Part shown: piece by piece, positions 11,640 to 20,079 of the stretch
Position numbering within the stretch: the stretch's first letter is position 1
Layout of the letters: every line of letters starts with the position of its first letter
NCBI GenBank assembly: GCA_033782935.1
Contig: JAWQEG010000519.1
Location: 144,001-208,000 of the forward strand
Direction: 5' to 3'
Length of the DNA: 64,000 nt
Source: Petrolisthes cinctipes
Taxonomy: Eukaryota > Arthropoda > Malacostraca > Decapoda > Porcellanidae
The notes under the pieces: generated by a model
Seen by the model: only the letters and a program-made list of their open reading frames with translations
Databases searched by the model: none
What the model was told of the DNA's origin: nothing
Program-made: the position numbers and the translations under genes

Positions 11640-12300
11640 TGGTTTAGGGGGGTGCAGGAGTAGAGGAACAGGCTGGGGGGGGTTTAGGGGGGTGCGGGAG
11701 TAGAGGAACAGGCTGGGGGGGTTTAGGGGGGTGCAGGAGTAGAGGAACAGGCTGGGGGGGGTTTAGGGGGGTGCAGGAGTAGAGGAACAGGCTGGGGGGG
11801 GTTTAGGGGGGTGCAGAAGTAGAGGAACAGGCTGGGGGGGGTTTAGGGGGGTGCAGGAGTAGAGGAACAGGCTGGGGGGGTTTAGGGGGGTGCGGGAGTA
11901 GAGGAACAGGCTGGGGGGGTTTAGGGGGGTGCAGGAGTAGAGGAACAGGCTGGGGGGGATTAGGGGGGTGCGGGAGTAGAGGAACAGGCTGGGGGGGGGT
12001 TTAGGGGGGTGCGGGAGTAGAGGAACAGGCTTGGAGGGGGGGTTTAGGGGGGTGCGGGAGTAGAGGACAGGCTTTCTACCCCCCCCCCAAGCCTGTCCCC
12101 TACTCCCGCACCCCCTTAAGTAGCACCTTCCACGTGGTTTGTGAACCAAGTTAATATTTATGTGCTAAAAGTTTAAGGGGGTGCGGGAGTGGGGGGCAGG
12201 CTTGGGGGGTGACTGGGGGGGGGGTGCGGGAGTAGGAGACAAACTTGGGGGGGTTTAGGGGGGTGCGGGAGTGGGGGACAGGCTTGGGGGGGGGGACTGT
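11640..12300. repeat. G-rich 39-41-bp minisatellite
   Basis: About 11 copies of a unit with TTTAGGGGGGTGC, GGAGTAGAGGAACAGGCT and a final run of 6-9 G lie from 11640 to about 12077, starting at 11643, 11683, 11722, 11762 and so on. Diverged copies continue to 12300 on the other side of an inverted segment. The dense G-runs could form G-quadruplexes on the plus strand (inference). A 128-codon Pro-rich antisense frame is an artefact of this repeat. Confidence 0.95.
12077..12210. repeat. Inverted repeat within the G-rich array
   Basis: A C-rich arm (12077-12119) is the near-exact reverse complement of a G-rich arm (12173-12210), two mismatches by eye. The spacer begins TAGCAC and ends GTGCTA, which extends the pairing. 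The orientation of the array flips here. Confidence 0.85.
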
Positions 12301-12548
12301 ATTAAATTAAAAGATGGTAGTTAACGTGTGTGTGTGTGTGTGTATGTGTCTGTGTGTTATTGTTTTAAGTAGTGTGTAGCTACTTGTATTAAATTAAAAG
12401 ATGGTAGTTAACGTGTGTGTAATAATAATAATAATAATAATAATAATTAACGGTTTATTTACATGGTTATCAGAGACTGAAAATTTACATAGGGGAAGAT
12501 TACATAAAAATTAATTATAAGATCTATAGGCTACAACTTGGAGACATA
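12301..12548. repeat. (GT)n, (AAT)n and a short direct repeat
   Basis: A block TATTAAATTAAAAGATGGTA is present twice (about 12299 and 12388), each followed by GTTAACGTGTGTG; (AAT)n covers about 12420-12447. No gene seen. Confidence 0.85.
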
Positions 12549-13258
12549 GGGTTGATTCCACAGTGGTATTGGTTTGTTAGTTTCCCAACCAACCACACTT
12601 GTAAGGCTTCATTATTTTAGGGTTGATTCCACAGTGGTATTGGTTTGTTAGCTTCCCAACCAACCACACTTGTAAGGCTTCATTATTTTAGGGTCGATTC
12701 CACAGTGGTATTGGTTTGTTAGCTTCCCAACCAACCACACTTGTAAGGCTTCATTATTTTAGGGTCGATTCCACAGTGGTATTGGTTTGTTAGCTTCCCA
12801 ACCAACCACACTTGTAAGGCTTCATTATTTTAGGGTTGATTCCACAGTGGTATTGGTTTGTTAGCTTCCCAACCAACCACACTTGTAAAGCTTCATTATT
12901 TTAGGGTTGATTCCACAGTTGTATTCGCTTGTTAGCTTCCCAACCAACCACACTTGTAAGGCTTCATTATTTTAGGGTTAATTCCACAGTGGTATTGGTT
13001 TGTTAGCTTCCCAACCAACCACACTTGTAAGGCTTCATTATTTTAGGGTTGATTCCACAGTGGTATTGGTTTGTTAGTTTCCCAACCAACCACACTTGTA
13101 AGGCTTCATTATTTTAGGGTTGATTCCACAGTGGTAATGGTTTGTTAGTTTCCCAACCAACCACACTTGCAAGACTTCATTATTTTAGGGTTGATTCCAC
13201 AGTGGTATTGGTTTGTTAGTTTCCCAACCAACCACACTTGTAAGGCTTCATTATTTCC
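12549..13258. repeat. 71-bp tandem minisatellite, about 10 copies
   Basis: Unit start GGTTGATTCCACAGTGGTAT recurs at 71-bp spacing (for example 12550, 12621, 12692), ending with CTTCATTATTTTAG. Copies differ at only a few positions, indicating recent expansion or homogenisation. TTGGTTTGTTAG and CCCAACCAACC within each unit are weakly self-complementary. Confidence 0.95.
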
Positions 13259-14220
13259 CAAAAGCTGAGTATCCACATTCACAAAATCTATCCAACAGTT
13301 AGATAATGATGATCACTGTATAGTTTACTTAACAAATTAATTAAATAATTCACCCATAAGTCATTTATAAGGCTAACATTCGTTCGTTTGCGTGCTTACA
13401 AACCAATACTGTAACACCCCTATTTTATATGTATTGTTATTTAGGATATTTACGGGTATTATATATTTATATGTATTAGAATAGGTTTTTAGTGTAAGAT
13501 TGTAGGGAGTAGCCAGGCTATACAATATCTATACAATAGAGCGCTCGCCTGTGGTGACACTCCTCCCCTATCTAATAACACAGGGTCGATCACTCTATGT
13601 GTATAGCTCTGTGGTACGGCGGCCATCATGGTTAGTGTTGCCAGATCTATTTGACATCATTTCCCTAACACTACCTTTACAATTTCACTTTTTTACCTTC
13701 ATAATTCTCTGTTTACTCTTGATCACTGACGATCTTTTTGGTATTTTTTGGTCTGGTAGAACTTTCCCTGTTTATTCATGAACAATATTTATATAATGTC
13801 CCTATTATGTGGACTACAATACTGTATTCCCTAAAACAGACGAATTTCCCAGCATCTGGCAACACTGATGATGATAAACAATACAAGTCAATGTAGAGAC
13901 TGTGTATAATATTAACATTATTAATAGAAATATATCCTTACATAAAATATAAAAATATGATGTTGGCATTATAATAATTCACTCACAGTTATATATAGAG
14001 AGATATATTATATTTATTATATATATAGTTTTATGATAACATTATAACAAGAAGGAGCTCATTTGACATTCACAAATATTGACCATAATAATAATAAAGC
14101 AGCAGGTTCAGCATCAACAATATACCATCACTTGTAACTTTATATTTCAACACTTAAATGACCTTCTATACGTACAAAGAGGTAGGAGGATAGTTTGGGG
14201 CCATAATTAAAGGAAAAATA
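13259..14220. other. AT-rich non-coding tract, possible SINE trace
   Basis: No gene seen. Around 13535-13600 AGAGCGCTCGCCT and, downstream, AGGGTCGATCAC resemble the A and B boxes of a tRNA-derived SINE, but spacing and flanks are unclear. The rest is AT-rich with short TATA-type repeats near 13990-14030. Confidence 0.4.
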
Positions 14221-14261
14221 GGTAAATATTGAAAGAATTACCGTTATTGAGTTCGGTTTTT

Positions 14262-14617
14262 CTACCTTCATTACCCACTAATTTAGACCATTCTAAGACT
14301 ATTTTCTACCTTCATTACTCACTTATTTAGACCATTCTAAGACTATTTTCTACCTTCATTACCCACTAATTTAGACCATTCTAAGTCTATTTTCTACCTT
14401 CATTACCCACTAATTTAGACCATTCTAAGACTATTTTCTACCTTCATTACCCACTTATTTAGACCATTCTAAGACTATTTTCTACCTTCATTACCCACTA
14501 ATTTAGACCATTCTAAGACTATTTTCTACCTTCATTACCCACTAATTTAGACCATTCTAAGTCTATTTTCTACCTTCATTACCCACCAATTTAGACCATT
14601 CTAAGACTATTTTCTTC
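14262..14617. repeat. 44-bp tandem array inside MITE, about 8 copies
   Basis: CTACCTTCATTACCCACTAA recurs at 14262, 14306, 14350, 14394 and onward at 44-bp spacing, each followed by TTAGACCATTCTAAG. Other MITE copies in the window have a single copy of this unit, so the expansion is local. Confidence 0.95.
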
Positions 14618-14730
14618 TATGGCATTTCCTCTGCAAATGCCCTATTTCAAAGATAGGGCATATTCAAATGGGGCATTTTGAAATTAGCCTGACCTTACCT
14701 GACCTGACTTAACCTAGACCGCATCAGACT

Positions 14731-14990
14731 ACCGGGACCTAACCTGGGCAAACTACCGGGACCTAACCTGGGTAAACTACCGGGACCTAACCTGGGCAAA
14801 CTACCGGGACCTAACCTGGGCAAACTACCGGGACCTAACCTGGGCAAACTACCAGGACCTAACCTGGGCAAACTACCGGGACCTAACCTGGGCAAACTAC
14901 CGGGACCTAACCTGGGCAAACTACCAGGACCTAACCTGGGCAAACTACCGGGACCTAACATGGGCAAACTACCGGGAAATGACTGGTAAA
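14731..14990. repeat. 24-bp tandem array inside MITE, about 10 copies
   Basis: ACCGGGACCTAACCTGGG recurs every 24 bp (14731, 14755 and so on). Because 24 is a multiple of three it creates a long spurious antisense frame. Shorter, more diverged arrays of the same unit occur in the MITEs at about 31.66, 39.97, 50.39 and 62.79 kb. Confidence 0.95.
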
Positions 14991-15311
14991 GTACACGAAA
15001 TGACCGAGGCAAAATACTGGGACCTAGCCGGATCTGGCAACACTGCTACAAAACTGTTATTCTTTCAATAAACACCCAATACTTTAGGGAAGGGTTTTGG
15101 CACCCCTTCGGACCCAGCCACTAACTTTCAGTTCTTCAACTGTCCCTCTTTTCTTTCTATTTCCTTCCTGGTTGCTGTTAAAATATAGTTATATTTCTTT
15201 CAGATAACACCAGTAATAGTGTGACAATCCTGACACCAGAATATTACAGTAAATATTCAGTAAATGTTTGAATCTTCAAATTATGTAAGACTGGTATTGT
15301 TATTGTTTCAG

Positions 15312-17347
15312 ATTCATATGAAGTAACACTGTGGTTGGCAGCCCTGACACCAATAACAGTGTGGTTGGCAGCCCTGACAACAGTAATAACCAAGTGGTCA
15401 TATTGGTGGCAGAATAAAGCTGTGTTAGTGGTGGAGGTGGAAGGAAGTGACACCATCAATGTTGTCAGAGAAGAGAAGTGTAACAAGTTGGTCTGTCAAC
15501 AATGTGGTCAAAAGTTTAGTAGGAAATGCCATCTCACTCACCATTTGTTGACTCATACTGGAAAGAAAATGTTTATGTGTGATGAGTGTGGTGAAGAGTT
15601 TAGTTGGAAATCTGACCTTAAGAAACACAGCATTATTCACACAGGAGAGAGGAACTTTGAATGTGAAGAATGTGGTAAAAAGTTTGTGACAAAGAATAAT
15701 TTAAAGCAACACATACTTATACACACAGGAGTGAAGAACTTTGAATGTGAAGAATGTGGTAAAAAGTTTGTGAGAAAAGGTGTTCTAAAGCAGCACATAC
15801 TTATACACAAAGGAGTGAAGAACTTTGAATGTGAAGAATGTGGTAAAAAATGTGTGACAAAGAGTAATCTAAAGAAACACATACTTATACACAAAGGAGT
15901 GAAGAACTTTGAATGTGAAGAATGTGGTAAAAAGTTTGTGACAAAGAATAATTTAAAGCAACACATACTTATACACACAGGAGTGAAGAACTTTGAATGT
16001 GAAGAATGTGGTAAAAAGTTTGTGACAAAGGGTAAACTAAAGCAACACATACTTATACACAATGGAGTAAAGAACTTTGAATGTGAAGAATGTGGTAAAA
16101 AGTTTATGACAAAGGGTGAAATAAAACGACACATACTTATACACACAGGAGTGAAGAACTTTGAATGTGAAGAATGTGGTAAAAAGTTTATGACAAAGAG
16201 AGAAATAAAGCAACACATACTTATACACACAGGAGTGAAGAACTTTGAATGTGAAGAATGTGGTAAAAAGTTTGCGAGAAAGAGTGAATTAAATCGACAC
16301 ATACTTATACACACAGAAGAGAGGAACTTTGAATGTGAAGAATGTGGTAAAAGGTTTGTGAGAAAGAGTGAATTAATTCGACACATACTTATACACACAG
16401 GAGTGAAGAACTTTGAATGTGAAGAATGTGGTAAAAAGTTTGTGAGAAAATGTGATCTAAAGAAGCACATACTTATACACACAGGAGTGAAGAACTTTGA
16501 ATGTGAAGAATGTGGTAAAAAGTTTGTGAGAAAAGGTGATCTAAAGAAGCACATACTTATACACACTGGAGAAAGAGAAAAGAACTTTGAATGTGAAGAA
16601 TGTGGTCAAAAGTTTGTGACAAAGGATAATTTAAAGCAACACATACTTATACACACAGGAAAAAAGAACTTTGAATGTGAAGAATGTGGTAAAAGGTTTG
16701 CGAGAAAGAATGAATTAAAGCAACACATACTTATACACACAGGAGTGAAGAACTTTGAATGTGAAGAATGTGGTCAAAAGTTTGCGAGAAAGATTGAATT
16801 AAATCGACACATACTTATACACACAGGAGAGAGGAACTTTGAATGCGAAGAATGTGGTAAAAGGTTTGTGAGAAAGAGTGAATTAAAGCAACACATACTT
16901 ATACACACAGGAGTGAAGAACTTTGAATGTGAAGAATGTGGTAAAAAGTTTGCGAGAAAGATTGAATTAAATCGACACATACTTATACACACAGGAGTGA
17001 AAAGATTGAAGAACTTTAAATGTGAAGAATGTGGTAAAAAGTTTGTGACTAAGAGTGTTCTAAAGAAGCACATACTTATACACACAGGAGTGAAGAAATT
17101 TGAATGTGAAGAATGTGGTAAAAAGTTTCTGACAAAGGGTGAGATAAAGCGACACATACTTATACACACAGAGGAGAGGAACTTTGAATGTGAAGAATGT
17201 GGTAAAAAGTTTGTGAGAAAAGGTGATCTAAAGAAGCACATACTTATACACACAGGAGAGAAAGACTTTGAATGTAATGAATGTGGTAAAAAGTTTGGTC
17301 AGAAATCTAACCTTAATAAACATAAAAAAGTTCATACAAGAGTATAG
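15312..17347 (+). CDS. ZNF-A: C2H2 zinc-finger exon, 22 fingers
   Basis: Likely a nuclear DNA-binding protein. The exon opens after an acceptor ATTGTTTCAG and stays open to the TAG at 17345. It has 22 C2H2 fingers in 84-bp units: two N-terminal fingers (CQQCGQKF, CDECGEEF), then near-identical FECEECGKKF...H-x3-H units with TGVKN or TGERN linkers lacking the usual Pro. Two linkers are longer (GEREKN, GVKRLKN). Finger 5 has KKC instead of KKF. The ATG used in the other copies is GTG here, so the next ATG (15569) would lose finger 1. A further finger lies after the stop, followed by AATAAA at 17426. A transcribed gene or a recent pseudogene cannot be told apart from sequence. Confidence 0.75.
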
Positions 17348-17425
17348 GACTTTAAGTGTAATGAATGTGGTAAAAAGTTTTCTGACAAATCCCAACTCAC
17401 GTTACACAAAACTGTTTACACATGA
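17348..17425 (+). pseudogene. Orphan last finger after ZNF-A stop
   Basis: In frame with ZNF-A, immediately after the TAG, the sequence encodes one more intact finger (CNECGKKFSDKSQLTLH) and ends with a TGA. In ZNF-C the same codon is TGG and the finger is part of the protein, so here it has been cut off by a W-to-stop change. Readthrough is the alternative. Confidence 0.7.
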
Positions 17426-17520
17426 AATAAAACATTGAATGTAAGCGGTGGCAAACAATGATTGCTCCCCTCCCCCATAAGCATGATAGGAAAAAACTGA
17501 AAATATCAAGAGGTAGCACA

Positions 17521-17733
17521 TTATATTGTAGGTGTATGGTGACAAGGTGAGTATTCAGTGTTGCTTCCATTGGCGTCATGAACAGCTTGAAGACGAGCAG
17601 GGTAGGAAGACAAAAGTGACTCAAAAAGCTCCGTGTTGAACTCCATTACCCGAAGCACACCATTGATGTGCTCCTCCATCTTGGTACGACTAAATGGAGT
17701 TGATAGAGGTTCACACAACATCCTTTTTTTCAA
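17521..17733 (-). pseudogene. Tc1/mariner transposase C-terminal relic (unit A)
   Basis: The antisense frame ends YPARLQAVHDANGSNTEY, which resembles the last helix of Tc1/mariner-type transposases (pattern P-x-RLQAV-x-x-A-G-x-x-T-x-Y). The catalytic DDE/D region is missing, so this is a 3' relic. Related copies are in units C and D; unit B has lost the segment by deletion. The superfamily assignment rests on this short motif. Confidence 0.5.
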
Positions 17734-17885
17734 CCTCGTCCTTCAAGATAGATCCAACATTTTCACAGATGAGAATTACTGGGCCACTCGTCATTACCAA
17801 GGACTATAAGGGGTACAGTTATGTTTACATCCATAGCAAGACCCGACGATAATGGTAAAGAAAAAACTTGTTCTGACCCTACATG

Positions 17886-17888
<3 letters not shown>

Positions 17889-17942
<54 letters not shown>
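17889..17942. repeat. (TC)n microsatellite, unit A
   Basis: A pure TC dinucleotide run of about 54 bp between the Tc1-like relic and the hAT relic. It is preserved in position in units B (about 33645-33684), C (44109-44152) and D (53104-53145) with different lengths. Confidence 0.97.
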
Positions 17943-17943
<1 letters not shown>

Positions 17944-17944
<1 letters not shown>

Positions 17945-18492
17945 ATGAGGAGAATTACTGGGCCACTCGTCATTACCAAAGAAGTCAATGTTGTTGTCCT
18001 TCAGAAGGTTCTGGTTGGGTTCAAAGCACTTTCACATATGGTGCTTGGTTGTGCAGAAAGGTAACCTGAGTGACATCCACAACATTTTGAGAGTCTTGAA
18101 GAAAGGGAATGACAAACTTTGTCAAGATCTCCCCAAAATAATCTCCATCCCAACTTTACCCCCGAGGCTTTATCACCCACATCATCCACCATACAGTGAA
18201 GTCCTTGGACCCTCTTGGCCTCGTCTTGTCATTACTATCACTTACATTTTCTAATGCCACAGTAGAAAGAATATTTTCACAGATGAATGTTGTTCACTCT
18301 AAACTGAGAAATCGTCTCAGTGTTAGGTCAGTAGAGGCATTAATTGTTAAAAATAAAGTATGGATTGGTTCATTATTTTCAATCCTGTGTAAACTTTGAG
18401 CCTTCTGATGATATGATCAGAAGTTTTATTTCTAAAGGTTCTGAAGAGGAGGAGGAGAATAATATTATTGCTCTTGATGTACTACAATAAGA
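17944..18492 (+). pseudogene. hAT transposase C-terminal relic (unit A)
   Basis: The frame from 18196 reads LLSLTFSNATVERIFSQMN followed by SKLRNRL and VEALIVKNK, the hAT dimerisation (hATC) signature. Upstream frames (RITGPLVITKEV, LQKVLVGFKALSHMVLG) look like the preceding part of the same protein but are shifted. After a TGA a short acidic tail (SEEEEENN) continues. No intact ORF, ends or target duplication are visible. All four complete units carry it. Confidence 0.7.
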
Positions 18493-18785
18493 ATCTGTGG
18501 CTGTAGGTATGTATACTGTATATCTAATTGTCATTATTAACATTGTTTAGCTAAGTTCTCATAGGCCTAGTTAGTCGTTACGGAAAATAAAATTGGCATT
18601 TTTAAGTTTACCTTCAGCAAAGTTCAGTTATATGGTTGTCAAATATTATGTAATTGTTTTTCTTTAGTGAGGAGAAATGTATCAATACAATATTCATGTA
18701 CATTAAAAAGAAACAATAAAATTTGTCTTTATTTGTTTTGTGGGATCTTCATTTCAATCTGTGGGAAAAAAATCCTTAATCTGTG
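18493..18785. other. AT-rich spacer between hAT relic and LINE
   Basis: About 290 bp of AT-rich DNA conserved in all units, with AATAAA motifs near 18589 and 18716. No coding signal. Confidence 0.6.
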
Positions 18786-19110
18786 GGAAATTGGTACTAC
18801 AAAATTGGCAACACTGGTTGTGACTGAGTGGATGAACTGAATGATTCCCTGATTAGGAAAGTGACAGAGGTGGGTGAGAGAAGGATAGGAAGGGTGAGGA
18901 ATAGCAATAAAAGAAGATTGATGAAGAGCTGGTGGAATGAAGATATTGAGAATGCGAGGAAGGAGAGTAATAGGAAGTGTAGAAGACTAAGGAAAAATGT
19001 AGGCAATAGTGAGGAAGATAGAATAGCATATGAGGAGGCAAGGAAGGAGTATGAACTGCAGGAGCCAGTGGCGGCAGGTTCGAAAACAGAGCTGAGTTTC
19101 CCAAATAAAG
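18786..19110 (+). pseudogene. LINE ORF2 linker fragment upstream of the LINE (unit A)
   Basis: The frame from 18828 has KSWWNEDIENARKESNRKCR, then AYEEARKEYE. This resembles the WW-containing basic linker between endonuclease and RT in LINE ORF2. It lies 5' of ORF1 of the resident LINE, where such a segment does not belong, so it is probably a piece of another LINE fused in front. It is present in every unit. The assignment rests on composition and the WW motif. Confidence 0.45.
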
Positions 19111-19162
19111 TAAACTTTATAAAAGTTACCACATAAACTAAAGTGAAAAATAAGAGATGGAG

Positions 19163-20079
19163 ATGGCTAGTCGAAGTGCAAGAAGCAGAGCACGAAGAGA
19201 AGACAGCTGTGGAAGATGAGAAAACAGATTAAAACAACAGGAGAGAGGAATACAATGTGATATGTGTAGTGTCTGGTTCCACATCGGATGTGAGCAGGTC
19301 AGTCCTACCCTATATAGAGAGTTGAAAGATTCTGAATCAGTATGGATATGTTCTGGATGTATACCAGTAGCAAAGAAGAGACTGTTAACACCAGAGGTGG
19401 AATTAGGAAAAAAATTGATGAGATGAAAAAGGAGTTGAGATCTTTCTTTGAGGAAAAAATGATGCAGTGGGAGGAGAGTTTAGATAAGTTAAAGAAAGAT
19501 ATGTTAGAGGAAATGAAGAATGAAATGGAGTTAGAACTGAAGAAGAGAGATAAGAAAATAGAGATAATGAAAGTAGAACTAAAGAGTGAAATGGTTGAAT
19601 ATATGAATGAGAGAGAGAAAAAAGAGAGAAAGAGGAATAATATTATCATTTATAATTTAGAAGAACCCGAGGAATCAGAACCAAAGGAAAAGATACAGAA
19701 AGACATAGAAAACTCTCTGGATATAATACAAAGGGAAGTAAAAGTAGAAGATGTAGAAATTTTGGATGCAGCAAGATTAGGATTAATAAATGAACCAGGA
19801 AAGAAGAGACCACTCCTGTTAAAATTAAAAGAAACATGGATGAAATGGCAGATTCTGAAAAATGCAAAGAACCTTAAGAATACAAACCATAGACTAGCAA
19901 AAAGAATATCTATCACCTTGGATATGACTAAGAAAGAGAGACAACAAAATAAGGAGCTCTGGGAGGAATTAAAAAGAAAACGAGAACTGGGAGAAAAGGG
20001 ATGGTATATAAAGGATGCAAAGTTAATGAGAAATAAGTTTCAAGGAGAAAGAGGACAAATATATGGAGAGGATATGTAA
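19163..20079 (+). pseudogene. LINE ORF1 (PHD-like finger + coiled coil), copy A
   Basis: The start ATGGCTAGTCG is shared with other copies. A PHD-like zinc finger follows (CDMCSVWFHIGC ... WICSGC), but a first-pair Cys codon is TGA (about 19217). A charged coiled coil covers about 19420-19650. A basic C-terminal part then begins near EEPEESEPK. A 1-bp loss in an A-run near 19411 shifts the frame relative to copies B and C. In such LINEs ORF1 is an RNA-binding chaperone; that role is family knowledge. It ends in a TAA overlapping the ORF2 start by 17 bp. Confidence 0.75.

Larger units (their letters stand above)
14221..15076 (+). mobile_element. GGGCATT MITE, expanded copy
   Basis: It starts GGTAAATATTGAAAGAATTA and ends with the near-reverse complement TTCTTTCAATAAACACC. 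The body has the family landmarks: ACCGTTATTGAG, a CTTCTATGGCATTT block, paired GGGCAT motifs, TTTTGAAATTAGCCTGACC, 24-bp repeats and GGGACCTAGCCGGATCTGGC. It is longer than other copies because of two internal minisatellites. No target duplication is visible for this copy. No coding capacity; transposition would depend on an unseen transposase. Confidence 0.75.

Noticed and set aside
11763..12149. 128-codon Pro-rich antisense ORF
   Set aside because: Pure translation of the G-rich minisatellite.
14695..15012. Antisense ORF of repeated GPGSLPRL units (also at 50348 and 62764)
   Set aside because: Translation of the 24-bp MITE array, not a collagen-like gene.
14221..15076. Target-site duplication of the expanded MITE
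   Set aside because: GAAAAATA on the left and CAATACTT on the right do not match.
15637..16566. Long antisense ORF of repeated MCISMCxFxS units (also at 16774, 32788, 41283, 41931, 42519, 43107, 51708, 63606)
   Set aside because: Mirror reading of the 84-bp finger repeat; its length follows from the sense frame staying open in a multiple-of-three repeat.
15312..17347. KRAB, ZAD, BTB or SCAN domain in the finger proteins
   Set aside because: The N-terminal open region shows none of these patterns; the effector domain, if any, would be in an unseen exon.
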